26,067 nt of DNA from a virus. Of the stretch, positions 1 through 6,964 are shown in pieces (position 1 is the first letter of the stretch; each line of letters starts with the position of its first letter). Location: positions 64,001 through 90,067 of the IMG/VR virus record IMGVR_UViG_3300007351_000277; one strand, written 5' to 3'. Position numbers and translations under genes: made by a program. The notes beneath the pieces were generated by a model. That model saw nothing but the letters and a program-made list of their open reading frames with translations, was not told the origin of the DNA and did not search any database.

Positions 1-177
1 AATCATGTTAGTCCTGAGATGGGCGAAATCCCGGGGCGATGTCTTGATTGCGATTACTCGAAATACTGTCTACGACGGCGGTCCTGGTGGTGCTATGCAG
101 CGCATATGCTGTTCAGCGAGAAACAGCTAAAGTCAGGGCCACCACCGGAGTGGTGCCCCAGGATGGAGAGGAAATGA
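1..177 (+). CDS. Partial Cys/Trp-rich small protein
   Basis: Frame 1 is open from the window edge to the TGA at 175-177, so the 5' end lies outside. The visible 58 residues include CLDCDYSKYC, a WWCY run and a terminal PPPEWCPR motif. This spacing of cysteines suggests a small metal-binding protein of the kind common in phage accessory regions. The stop overlaps the next start as ATGA, which implies translational coupling. This frame is preferred over a longer competing frame beginning at 48 because it explains the overlap and the SD site. Function unknown. Confidence 0.6.
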   Translation, partial: NHVSPEMGEIPGRCLDCDYSKYCLRRRSWWCYAAHMLFSEKQLKSGPPPEWCPRMERK

Positions 178-665
178 GCGAGGATGTGCTGGCAGCAGCA
201 CAGGCGTTGGTGGCAAGGGGCGCACCGTGGTACGAGCCCTTCTGGGGCTTGCGATGGTGCTGGTATTGCCGGACCAAGGAGGGCTCGCCACATGCAGCAT
301 ACTGCGAATGGGCGGCGCTGGAGCGGGCAGTTAGGGAGGAACGCAGGAATGCACCAAAATGCGACGACCATGCATATGAGGTTGGTGGTGATAGCGATCA
401 GGAGGGCGCCGTGACAGGAAAAGTTTTCGATCTGACGCCCAAAAGGGGCGGATGGTACATCACAAGGTCTATGAGGAAGGCGCACTATCTCCATCCGAGC
501 AGCCAGTGGAGTTTGTGCGGGCGTCTCCTGTGGACCAACAAGGGCGGTTATTACGAGCGAGATGAGCCGTGGCAGGCTGCGACAAGTGAGACGCCGCGCT
601 GTCGGGTCTGCGAGCGATCACTGACACGATTGGTGCGGGCAGTTAGGGAGGCAACGAATGACTGA
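174..665 (+). CDS. Hypothetical Cys/Trp-rich protein
   Basis: I place the start at ATG 174, preceded by GGAGAGGAA, rather than at an in-frame TTG at 48 that would overlap the preceding gene throughout. The product is 163 aa. It carries a CWYC motif near residue 30, a nearby single Cys, and a second pair (CRVCERS) near the C-terminus, so one or two small metal sites are plausible. A WYITRSMRKAHYLHP stretch precedes a WSLCGRLL segment, which resembles phage proteins that combine an aromatic core with a zinc knuckle. It overlaps both neighbours by a few bases. No function recognised. Confidence 0.6.
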   Translation: MSEDVLAAAQALVARGAPWYEPFWGLRWCWYCRTKEGSPHAAYCEWAALERAVREERRNAPKCDDHAYEVGGDSDQEGAVTGKVFDLTPKRGGWYITRSMRKAHYLHPSSQWSLCGRLLWTNKGGYYERDEPWQAATSETPRCRVCERSLTRLVRAVREATND

Positions 666-1053
666 CCACGTATCGCCCGGGATGGGCAAGAGGCTGAAAG
701 AAGCAGGCATTACCAAGGGCCACGAGTGGCAGGAGGGCGATTGGGCTGAGTGCCGGGCAGGTTCAGGCCGAGTCATCACCATTGACCTTGTTTGCAGATG
801 GGTGAGTCTGCGGGGCGATGTGTGGACCTGGCTGCCAACAACCGGGCAGCTATTGGAGATGTTGCGGAATGAGCTCGGAATTGAGCGCTACGTTCAAGTC
901 GCGACGGACATCGACTACATCGAGGGTACGGTGCATTGGGAGTGCTTAGTGAGATTTGCTCTAGTGGTGAAATCGTGGAGCATTGTTCGGTCTGGTCAGC
1001 ACCTGGCGGACCTGTTGGGTGAGGTGCTGCTGGCGCTGAGGGAGGCGACGTGA
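658..1053 (+). CDS. Hypothetical protein, 131 aa
   Basis: ATG 658 overlaps the preceding stop by 8 nt and the gene ends in GTGA shared with the next start, so it sits inside a coupled string of small genes. The sequence is soluble-looking, with a Trp-rich N-terminal half (HEWQEGDWAECR, RWVSLRGDVWTWLP) and a helical, hydrophobic C-terminus. The first 60 residues resemble short phage proteins that contain a small beta-barrel, but I do not recognise the family. No signal peptide or membrane segment is seen. Confidence 0.6.
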   Translation: MTDHVSPGMGKRLKEAGITKGHEWQEGDWAECRAGSGRVITIDLVCRWVSLRGDVWTWLPTTGQLLEMLRNELGIERYVQVATDIDYIEGTVHWECLVRFALVVKSWSIVRSGQHLADLLGEVLLALREAT

Positions 1054-1253
1054 GTGAGCTGCACGGGGGCTGGTATGAATCGGTGAGCGGCCGAGGCCGT
1101 TCGCACTGGTTCTGGCTGGACGACGTCCATAGCATCTGCAATATGGTGGCGCGTGACGAGTTCTGGCGGCTGACCACGTGCTCGTGTAGGCAAAGCTGCC
1201 GGTGTTGCATGCTGGCCCTCAACAAGGTGATAGGCAAAGCGCCTGTGCTATAG
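1050..1253 (+). CDS. Small Cys-rich protein
   Basis: GTG 1050 overlaps the upstream TGA (GTGA). The 67-aa product has SHWFWLDDVHSICNM in the middle and a cysteine cluster (CSCRQSCRCC) near the C-terminus, which could bind a metal. It is too short for a confident family call. The start follows a GGAGGCGAC SD-like stretch inside the previous gene. It belongs to the same run of overlapping accessory genes as its neighbours. Confidence 0.5.
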   Translation: MSELHGGWYESVSGRGRSHWFWLDDVHSICNMVARDEFWRLTTCSCRQSCRCCMLALNKVIGKAPVL

Positions 1254-1292
1254 GCTAACCGTCTACTTGGAGTGGACGTTGAGGAGGGGAGA

Positions 1293-1664
1293 ATGGGAGC
1301 AGGGGCAGATTGGATCAAGGGGAAATTTGGCGCACAGTTTTCGTTGTTCGGGGAGGACGTGGCTGATTTGCTGGATGATCTGTACGGCGGAATCTATCAT
1401 GTAAACCATAGTGCACTGAAGCGAGTAGACTGGGCGCATGGAGAGTGCATCCGACTTACGATTGATGATAGCCGGATGTCAACGTTCGACTGTGCGGACC
1501 TGACCAAGCTGGTTGTGCTAGCCCACGATCGGTGTATTCGGGTGGAGATACAGGCTGCAGCTCATGGGTTTCTCTGGCTGGTATTCTCGCCACGAAATCG
1601 GAACGGTACCATGTACGAGCGGCATCCGACGCTGGAGGACCACATCGCGCTGTTGCGAGATTAG
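1293..1664 (+). CDS. Hypothetical protein, 123 aa
   Basis: ATG 1293 is chosen because GAGGAGGGGAGA lies directly upstream; an in-frame GTG at 1272 lies before that SD. The product is acidic and mixed alpha/beta, with RVDWAHGECIRLTIDD and DCADLTKLVVLAHDRCIRVEIQAA segments that look like beta-strand and helix alternation. No motif identifies a function. It is the last gene before the Cas12-like gene and is followed by a strong hairpin, so it probably ends this plus-strand transcription unit. Confidence 0.6.
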   Translation: MGAGADWIKGKFGAQFSLFGEDVADLLDDLYGGIYHVNHSALKRVDWAHGECIRLTIDDSRMSTFDCADLTKLVVLAHDRCIRVEIQAAAHGFLWLVFSPRNRNGTMYERHPTLEDHIALLRD

Positions 1665-1671
1665 GCCAAAC

Positions 1672-1700
1672 GTCCGTCCGCCTTAGGCGGAGCGGACTTT
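1672..1700 (+). terminator. Palindromic hairpin, possible terminator
   Basis: GTCCGTCCGCC and GGCGGAGCGGAC form an almost perfect stem around a TTA loop 7 nt after the previous stop, followed by only TTT. The core CCGCCTTAGGCGG recurs at 11399 and 12692, so this may be a mobile or REP-like palindrome acting as a terminator rather than a classic U-tract terminator. Confidence 0.45.
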
Positions 1701-1874
1701 GAGTAAATTGAGAAGGGGGCCTGGTGGATTCACCCCCGGCGGGGCGGGAACAACTGCAAAACATTACAGTTCGGGTCGCTCAACAGGGGCCCCGGCTGCA
1801 ATCAATGAGTACATTTCCAAGCACTTGGGCCGCTGACCCCGACGGCGGCCCAAACCACAGAGAGGAAGAACACG
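1701..1874 (+). other. Leader of the Cas12-like gene
   Basis: This 174-nt gap has no convincing ORF. It contains a perfect 9-bp hairpin, TTGGGCCGC with GCGGCCCAA around an 11-nt loop (about 1827-1855), and an SD-like GAGAGGAAG before ATG 1875. I looked for a sequence complementary to the CRISPR repeat (a tracrRNA anti-repeat) and saw none. No clear -10/-35 pair was found. Confidence 0.4.
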
Positions 1875-3626
1875 ATGCCATTTCGTAAGCCCGCTGAACC
1901 GCGGGACAATCGAGTCTATGAATATGGATGCTTGCCGCCTACTGCTGGGTTTGATGATATGCTCGACCAACTCCGGGGTCGCAATACTTTCTGGAACTGC
2001 CTGGTCGAGATCGAGCGTCGCCAGCGGATCGAGGTGCGCTCGCTGCTACAGCCCCCCGAGTCAAAGGTACCTGCCCTCCAGCAGGAGTTGGAGGAAGCCC
2101 GAGTTGCTATCAAAGCCGAACGCAAGCGACAGCGTTCCAGGAATGCCGATGTGTCCGATCTTCGTGCTTACATCAAAGACCTACAGCAGCAGTTGAAGAG
2201 TGCTAGGGCCGAGGACAAAGCTGCTCGTGAGCGCATCAAAGAAGCCAGCCAGCCTCGCCTTGACGAACTGGAGGCTGAACGCCTCGAACAGGTCAAAGCT
2301 GCTCAGCATAACTCCAACCTCTATTGGTGCAACTACGATGATGTTCTGGCGTCCTATGGCGTTGCCCGAGTTCGGGCTATGCGAGAGGGCACCGAAATCA
2401 AGTTCCACCGCTTCGACGGCACCGGCAAGGTCTCGGTCCGCTATCAACAGGGCCTGCCGGTGGCTGACGTTTTCGGCGCCGACACCCGGCTGCAGATTCG
2501 ACCGGTCGACCCCAGGGCCTGGACCAGCCCCATCCGCGGCGAGCGTCGCCGGTTGGCCCGCACCGTTGTGCGCATTCGCATAGGCTCTCACGAGGATCGT
2601 AGTCCGGTTTGGCTTGAGCTGCCCATGGTCATGCATCGGCCACTGCCCGAAGGTGGCGGCATCCGTAATGCCGCCGTGGTACGGGAGCGAATAGCCGACT
2701 CATGGCGGTATCGGCTTGTCATTACAGTAGCTACTCCGCAGCAGGAGATTGTGACGCATCAAGATCGAAACCGTATTGCCATCGATGTAGGTTGGCGTAA
2801 GCTCGATGAGGGACTGCGAGTAGCCTACTGGGTAGACGACTTAGGACAGCAGGGACAGGTGCTGCTGGCAAACGAGGTCATCGAGCAGTTTCGCAAGGTG
2901 GATGACCTGAAATCTATACGTGATCTGCATTTCAACGCTACACGAGTAGCTTTAGTCGATTGGCTGCAGCACGTTGTCGTGCCCGACTGGTTAGCCGAGC
3001 GATGTAAAACTTTATCCTTCTGGCAGAGCCAGGCCCGACTCTCCGCCCTCGTGCGTGACTGGGAGGGCCAGCGTTTCGACGCCGATGATGAGATGTTGGC
3101 TGGTCTGCAAGCCTGGTGGGTCAAAGACCGGCATCTGTGGCAGTGGGAAAGCCACTTGCGGGACCAGGTGGGGCGCCATCGGCGCGAACTGTATCGGCGT
3201 TTCGCCGCCGATCTGGTTAGGCGCTATCGGCAGGTCGTGTTGGAGGATTTTGACCTACGGCGAGTTATTGAACACCCCAAGGCCGAGGTGGGTACCGGTG
3301 GAGGCATTCCAGGTGCCTGGTACCGCAAGACTGCTGCGATCAGCAGTTTGAGACTGACCATCGAGCATACCTGTAGCCGAGAGGGTGTGGAGGTATTGAA
3401 AGTCAACCCCAGCTATAGTACGCTAACCTGCCATGTCTGCGGGCAGATCGATCAGTTCAACGCTGCCGCCGAGCTGGTCCACAAGTGCTCGCAATGCGGC
3501 CTGCTGTGGGACCAGGATGCTAATGCCGCTGCCGTGCTGCTACAGCGAGCTTCGCAAATCGAGGCTGTTTCAGAGCAGAAAACGAGTTGCGAAGAATCGA
3601 CGACCCCGCCTACCGATGGGGGCTAG
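1875..3626 (+). CDS. cas12m: Compact Cas12 effector, Cas12m-like (type V-M / V-U1)
   Basis: RNA-guided DNA-binding effector of the TnpB/Cas12 lineage, 583 aa, encoded 55 nt upstream of a CRISPR array on the same strand. Residues 62-145 are a long charged helical or coiled-coil stretch, as expected for a recognition lobe. The RuvC parts follow in order: RuvC-I IAIDVGWR with D304, RuvC-II VVLEDFDL with E457, a zinc finger C519-x2-C522 and C538-x2-C541, and RuvC-III DQDANAAAVLL with D548. Length and the DVGWR form of RuvC-I fit Cas12m (about 600 aa) better than Cas12f or a transposon TnpB, and no tnpA or IS end is adjacent. Characterised Cas12m proteins bind DNA and block transcription without cutting it efficiently. 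Here all three acidic positions look present, so activity cannot be judged from sequence. A TnpB relative is the alternative, but the array makes that unlikely. Confidence 0.8.
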   Translation: MPFRKPAEPRDNRVYEYGCLPPTAGFDDMLDQLRGRNTFWNCLVEIERRQRIEVRSLLQPPESKVPALQQELEEARVAIKAERKRQRSRNADVSDLRAYIKDLQQQLKSARAEDKAARERIKEASQPRLDELEAERLEQVKAAQHNSNLYWCNYDDVLASYGVARVRAMREGTEIKFHRFDGTGKVSVRYQQGLPVADVFGADTRLQIRPVDPRAWTSPIRGERRRLARTVVRIRIGSHEDRSPVWLELPMVMHRPLPEGGGIRNAAVVRERIADSWRYRLVITVATPQQEIVTHQDRNRIAIDVGWRKLDEGLRVAYWVDDLGQQGQVLLANEVIEQFRKVDDLKSIRDLHFNATRVALVDWLQHVVVPDWLAERCKTLSFWQSQARLSALVRDWEGQRFDADDEMLAGLQAWWVKDRHLWQWESHLRDQVGRHRRELYRRFAADLVRRYRQVVLEDFDLRRVIEHPKAEVGTGGGIPGAWYRKTAAISSLRLTIEHTCSREGVEVLKVNPSYSTLTCHVCGQIDQFNAAAELVHKCSQCGLLWDQDANAAAVLLQRASQIEAVSEQKTSCEESTTPPTDGG

Positions 3627-3681
3627 TGTGTTGTTGGGTTTTGGGGATTATAGTACAGATTGCAGGAGGTGATATGATACG
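3627..3681 (+). promoter_or_regulatory. CRISPR leader
   Basis: A 55-nt AT-richer stretch between the Cas12 stop and the first repeat. It holds a -10-like TATGAT (3673-3678) without a good -35. It also holds AGGAGGTGAT (3664-3673), a perfect match to the SD consensus, directly before ATG 3674, which would open a 13-codon ORF running into repeat 1. Its place opposite the degenerate last repeat suggests that it is the leader end. Confidence 0.45.
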
Positions 3682-4014
3682 GTTGCAATGCCTGGCTCAG
3701 GGGTATAAGAACTGAGACTGCGTCTGAATAGTCTGAACAGCGAGCACCTGGCGCAGTTGCAATGCCTGGCTCAGGGGTATAAGAACTGAGACGTGAAGCT
3801 GATGTCTGCTCGTGTCGACCTTCTTGCAAGTTGCAATGCCTGGCTCAGGGGTATAAGAACTGAGACGATACAGATGCGGCGGGCGTGGCTTTGCCGGTAG
3901 TGTGTTGCAATGCCTGGCTCAGGGGTATAAGAACTGAGACCAGTTTACCATGAGCCAATATCCGGGAAGCAATATCCGTTGCAATGCTTAGCTCAGGAGT
4001 ATAAGAACTGAGAC
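3682..4014 (+). CRISPR. CRISPR array, 5 repeats and 4 spacers, 37/37 nt
   Basis: Repeats start at 3682, 3756, 3830, 3904 and 3978, each 37 nt. All four spacers are also exactly 37 nt (3719-3755, 3793-3829, 3867-3903, 3941-3977). The repeat begins GTTGCAATGCC and ends AAGAACTGAGAC; CTCAG (repeat positions 15-19) can pair with CTGAG (31-35) around an 11-nt loop. Repeats 1-4 are identical. Repeat 5 has three substitutions (positions 11, 13 and 21) that leave the stem intact, marking the trailer end, so transcription probably runs on the plus strand after cas12m. No cas1, cas2 or cas4 is present. I saw no match of the spacers elsewhere in the window. Confidence 0.98.
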
Positions 4015-4042
4015 CGAAGTGCGGAATCTGAAGGGAGGATAC

Positions 4043-4438
4043 TTGAGCGCGGAACAACTGAAGAATCGGGCATGGCTAGCTGAGCAAACTGCCAGAGCGA
4101 CAGACGACACCATTGGGCAGCAGCTGGGAGTTGGTCGGTGGACCGTGAAGAGGGCGCGATACGCGCTAGGGATTAGGCGACCTCACCGCGGGTGTTCTGC
4201 GGTAGGGTATGATGGCGAAACGTTACGGGACCCAGCCATTAGTGTGCAACAGATACGTAGAATTATGGTATCATGTCCTGTGTGTAGGTTCACAGGTACG
4301 GTTGATCTTGTGCTAGAGCGAGGAGTTTGGATGCTGGAACCGGATCAGAAAATAAGACAGGCAGACCATATGTTGGTTCATGTGCCATGTGGTTGTGCAC
4401 TGCGTTTGGTGCGTTGGACTGGTGCTGCAGCGATGTAA
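4043..4438 (+). CDS. HTH protein with C-terminal Cys motifs
   Basis: The start is TTG 4043, placed 6 nt after AAGGGAGG; the frame extends upstream to 4019 but without an SD. The product is 131 aa. Residues 8-42 (LAEQTARATDDTIGQQLGVGRWTVKRARYALGI) read as a helix-turn-helix of the homeodomain-like or resolvase class. The C-terminal half has CPVC and later PCGC, a possible zinc site. It begins only 28 nt after the last CRISPR repeat and overlaps the sigma factor frame, so cas12m, array, this gene and sigma may form one transcription unit. A role in controlling the array or sigma gene is inference. Confidence 0.65.
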   Translation: MSAEQLKNRAWLAEQTARATDDTIGQQLGVGRWTVKRARYALGIRRPHRGCSAVGYDGETLRDPAISVQQIRRIMVSCPVCRFTGTVDLVLERGVWMLEPDQKIRQADHMLVHVPCGCALRLVRWTGAAAM

Positions 4439-5384
4439 TGCTGATACGGACTGCGACGCCAAGACAATCTATCTGGCGGAGATAGGGCCACCACGGGTGC
4501 TTTCTGCGTCAGAGGAGCTGGCTCTAGGGCGTCGAATACGACTGGGCCAAATAGCTCAGGCTCATAGGCACCATGCTTGTGCAAGTGTTAGGCACAAACG
4601 ACAGGTGCTAATCGGTCAAGGGGAGAACGCACGTAACGAGTTGATCGAACGCAACTTGCACCTGGTTCTTAGTCGAGTGGGTGAATTCGCGGGGCGTGGG
4701 GTTGATGATATGGACCTGATTCAAGAGGGGAATCTAGGACTATACCACGCAGCGCGCAAGTACGATTACCGACGTGGCCTGCGATTTTCCACCTATGCGG
4801 TGTGGTGGATATGCGATTACATGCGCAAGTCTATCACGAAGTACAGTCGTACGATGAGGGTGTCAGGGTACGTGCTCAAGCAGTTGCGCAAGGTCATGGA
4901 TGTGGTGGCTGACATATACCAGGCCACAGGACATGAACCCACGTTGGCTGAGATCGCCAAGGAAGTGGGGGCGCGGCCGGAGTCATTAGCGAAAGCACAG
5001 GCTGCCACTGCTGACATGGTGGACGTTAATGATGGGGAATATGGCCAGTACGTGGCGGACACGTTGGCCGATAGGGTCTCGGAGTCGGTTGAGGATCGGG
5101 TGTTTCGGATTTTGGGTAAGGACCTGCTGCGGGTATATGTAGAGGGGTTACTACAGGCATTACCACCTAGTGACCGTTACATGGTGGAGATGTACCATGG
5201 GGTGGGGCGACAGCGGGGCAAGGCGCTTACGGTGCCAGAGATAGCAACGCGTTGTGGTATAAGCCGGTGCAGGATTTACCAGATATTGAGGGAAGCCAGG
5301 GCGACATTGTTCGATGAGATATGCGATGCAGCACAACAGTACGAGGAATCGACTAAACTATCTGTAGGAGGGCATTGTGGCTGA
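4380..5384 (+). CDS. RNA polymerase sigma factor, sigma-70 family
   Basis: Directs RNA polymerase to promoters. Region 1.2 (KTIYLAEIGPP...SASEELALGRRI), region 2 (ARNELIERNLHLVLS, DLIQEGNLGLYHAARKYDYRRGLRFSTYAVWWI with the Trp-rich 2.3/2.4 segment), region 3 (EPTLAEIAKEVG) and region 4 (an HTH at LTVPEIATRCGISRCRIYQILREA) are all present. It resembles an RpoD or RpoH type group factor without region 1.1, not an ECF sigma. The start is uncertain: ATG 4380 overlaps the previous gene by 59 nt, GTG 4422 is an alternative, and neither has a clear SD. In a mobile element it would redirect host polymerase to element promoters, possibly the shared motif seen upstream of 9886 and 14857. Confidence 0.93.
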   Translation: MCHVVVHCVWCVGLVLQRCNADTDCDAKTIYLAEIGPPRVLSASEELALGRRIRLGQIAQAHRHHACASVRHKRQVLIGQGENARNELIERNLHLVLSRVGEFAGRGVDDMDLIQEGNLGLYHAARKYDYRRGLRFSTYAVWWICDYMRKSITKYSRTMRVSGYVLKQLRKVMDVVADIYQATGHEPTLAEIAKEVGARPESLAKAQAATADMVDVNDGEYGQYVADTLADRVSESVEDRVFRILGKDLLRVYVEGLLQALPPSDRYMVEMYHGVGRQRGKALTVPEIATRCGISRCRIYQILREARATLFDEICDAAQQYEESTKLSVGGHCG

Positions 5385-5553
5385 GAAGTGGATACAGAAG
5401 GCTATCAAGAAGCCAGGGCAGTTGAGGCGTGACCTGGGGGTGTCTGAGGACAAGCCTATCCCGGCCAGGAAGTTAACGGAAGCAGCGAAGCGAGACGACA
5501 AGGTCGGGCAGCGGGCACGCTTGGCGCAGACGCTGAAGAAGCTGAAGAAGTAA
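5377..5553 (+). CDS. Small basic protein, 58 aa
   Basis: GTG 5377 follows a GGAG SD and overlaps the sigma stop by 8 nt. The product begins VAEKWIQKAIKKPG and ends ARLAQTLKKLKK, a Lys/Arg-rich, helical protein. Short proteins with a start of this type (AEKWIQKAIKKPGALRK) are frequent in phage genomes, often near structural or packaging genes, but have no defined function. Too short to be seen by length-filtered ORF calling. Confidence 0.75.
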   Translation: MAEKWIQKAIKKPGQLRRDLGVSEDKPIPARKLTEAAKRDDKVGQRARLAQTLKKLKK

Positions 5554-5566
5554 GTGAGGGGTTGCT

Positions 5567-5779
5567 TTGAAGTCGTTAGCTTGGAGCTATGTACCGGTCA
5601 AGAAGGCGCGGGGGCGTCAGCTTTGGCGTCAGTCACCGGAGCGACGACGGTGCTACGAGGACGACAAGGCACAGCAGAAGATGATCGATAGGCTACCTGA
5701 GTCGGTACGGTTTGCTGGTGCCTACATGATGGGCGATGGCCAGGTGGTCCCATTCCACTGGCTGACGACATTCCGATAG
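5567..5779 (+). CDS. Hypothetical protein, 70 aa
   Basis: The start is TTG 5567 after a GAGGGG SD, 13 nt from the previous stop. It is basic (KKARGRQLWRQSPERRRCYEDD) with a more neutral C-terminus ending FHWLTTFR. No family recognised. Same-strand, short spacing to both neighbours suggests it is cotranscribed with the sigma gene. Confidence 0.55.
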   Translation: MKSLAWSYVPVKKARGRQLWRQSPERRRCYEDDKAQQKMIDRLPESVRFAGAYMMGDGQVVPFHWLTTFR

Positions 5780-5784
5780 GAGGC

Positions 5785-5970
5785 ATGGGGTTGAGGCTGC
5801 ATTATGTAAGGTCCAAGGCTGAGGCACGGAAGCTGGTGGGGTTGGCGGCGAGGGGTGAGATCAAGGGGCGTGATGACAGGTCGGGGGCGTCGGTAGTGGC
5901 CGAGATATTGATGAGGTCACCCCCGTTGTCTAAGCTACCCGAGCGTGTGCATCCAGAAACAAGTGACTAG
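5785..5970 (+). CDS. Hypothetical protein, 61 aa
   Basis: ATG 5785 has an excellent SD (AGGAGG) 3-4 nt upstream and starts 5 nt after the preceding stop. The sequence (RLHYVRSKAEARKLVGLAARGEIKGRDDRSG) is basic and helical. No function recognised. The spacing supports one operon with the genes upstream. Confidence 0.6.
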   Translation: MGLRLHYVRSKAEARKLVGLAARGEIKGRDDRSGASVVAEILMRSPPLSKLPERVHPETSD

Positions 5971-6014
5971 GCTGTACTACACTATTGATAGATTATTGAA
6001 AGGCGGTGACCTAT

Positions 6015-6110
6015 ATGGCTGAGAAGAAGTGTGACTCCAAGATGGACCCCAAGTTCGCGGCTAGCAGGACCAAGAAGGGATATCCTAGCCCCCCGGTTAA
6101 GAAGGGCTAG
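6015..6110 (+). CDS. Tiny basic peptide, 31 aa
   Basis: ATG 6015 follows AAAGGCGGTGA. The product starts MAEKKCDSKMDPKFAASRTKKG and is Lys-rich, similar in style to the basic protein at 5377. Its end overlaps a convergent minus-strand HTH gene by 14 nt. Plausible but short, so confidence is limited. Confidence 0.45.
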   Translation: MAEKKCDSKMDPKFAASRTKKGYPSPPVKKG

Positions 6111-6306
6111 GGCGTTTCCAGGGACCGCGGGGACGGCCCGGTCCAGGGCGCGGGGTTGCCATGAATCGGGCCAGTTCTTTTTCACTGATGAGCCATTCGA
6201 TCCCTGGGCGAATGGCTTTGAGTAGTCCCTTTTCGACATAGCGGTAGACTTGTGCCCGATGGCGACCAATCCTGGTCGCTGCTTGTTGTGTTGTTAGATA
6301 TTGCAT
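6097..6306 (-). CDS. MerR/excisionase-type HTH DNA-binding protein
   Basis: ATG 6306 is used because TAGGAGG lies just upstream. The 69-aa product begins MQYLTTQQAATRIGRHRAQVYRYVEKG, the classic helix-turn-helix and wing start of excisionase (Xis/AlpA/MerR-like) proteins, then WLISEKELARFM. The C-terminus is Pro/Arg-rich. Such proteins control directionality of recombination or act as small repressors. Its SD touches the inner boundary of an IS605 right-end remnant (6321), so that insertion may have replaced its native promoter. Confidence 0.8.
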   Translation of the reverse strand: MQYLTTQQAATRIGRHRAQVYRYVEKGLLKAIRPGIEWLISEKELARFMATPRPGPGRPRGPWKRPSPS

Positions 6307-6320
6307 CACGATGCCTCCTA

Positions 6321-6425
6321 TCAATTACCTCCGGCTGAAGCCGGAGACTTGTAGCTAACTTGTGAGGGTCGCTACGTTCGGCGCATTGACGATCGCTTTG
6401 CGGCTGATTGCAACCGCCCACGAAG
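6321..6425 (-). mobile_element. IS200/IS605 right-end remnant with last codons of tnpB
   Basis: Read on the minus strand, codons for NAPNVATLTS and a stop are followed by a CCGGCTTCAGCCGG hairpin and end in GTAATTGA. The first 70 bases match the element entering at 25923, whose TnpB ends NAPNVTTFTS; the two diverge exactly outside TCAA at 6321 and 25923. Only the tnpB tail (about 20 codons) and right end remain here. This segment corresponds to the omega-RNA (reRNA) scaffold region in known TnpB systems. Confidence 0.75.
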
Positions 6426-6520
6426 AAAGGAGAAGGGGGCGCATTTCTCCCCGTCTTTCCAGTCGGGGCACCTTGCGCCTATGTTCGATGAAATACATGG
6501 TTCCTTCCGAGAAGGGCGAG

Positions 6521-6964
6521 ATGGTAATGTACCGTCCGTCCGAGACAGAGCGAAAGCTGTTGACCGCCTTTGCAGAAGTGCAGGGGCGGTTCGATACGGA
6601 TACTGATTGGGCCAAGGCTGCAGGCGTATCGAAGGCCCAGCTTAGCAAGGCCAAGCGAAAGCATGGATTCCAGGCGCTGCTCAGGGATTCCTGCATCGGA
6701 ATGGTGTGGGGTTCCGCTCCGGCGATAGTACGCCAGTCCATAGAGCAGGCGCTTGGTGACTCATTCAATGATCGTAAACTCCTTCTTGATATTCTGGGGG
6801 TTTACGTTCCCCCCAAGGCTCGCCAGGAAGCGATCCCCCCTGCGCCGATCGGCTTTGCTGTCCTGCTCCAGCAGGTGCAGCAGCAGAGGGGTCAGGACGA
6901 ATCCATCGAGGCTGAGGTGAGGGAGTTGCCCCCACCCCAGCCAGGCGAGGGGTTAGTACGATAA
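6521..6964 (+). CDS. HTH protein, terminase small-subunit-like
   Basis: The start is ATG 6521, after GAAGGGCGAG; the open frame upstream is IS remnant. The 147-aa product has an N-terminal HTH-like segment (TDTDWAKAAGVSKAQLSKAKRKHGF), a middle helix (APAIVRQSIEQALGDSFNDRKLLLDILGVYVPP) and a low-complexity QQ/Pro tail. The combination of an HTH followed by a helix ending in LLLDILGVY resembles the layout of phage terminase small subunits, which recognise DNA for packaging. There is no large subunit in view, so a general HTH regulator remains possible. Confidence 0.5.
   Translation: MVMYRPSETERKLLTAFAEVQGRFDTDTDWAKAAGVSKAQLSKAKRKHGFQALLRDSCIGMVWGSAPAIVRQSIEQALGDSFNDRKLLLDILGVYVPPKARQEAIPPAPIGFAVLLQQVQQQRGQDESIEAEVRELPPPQPGEGLVR

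Noticed and set aside
48-173. In-frame TTG start for the gene ending at 665
   Set aside because: A competing frame (1-177) with CxxC and PPEWCPR motifs covers this stretch, and the SD and ATGA overlap sit at ATG 174.
1701-1874. Possible tracrRNA near cas12m
   Set aside because: No anti-repeat complementary to the CRISPR repeat was visible, and Cas12m systems are not known to need one.
3719-3977. Self-targeting spacers
   Set aside because: I saw no matching protospacer in the window by eye; a proper search could change this.
3682-4014. Small ORFs reading through the array repeats on the minus strand
   Set aside because: They result from the repeat period; the 37-nt repeat has no coding signal.
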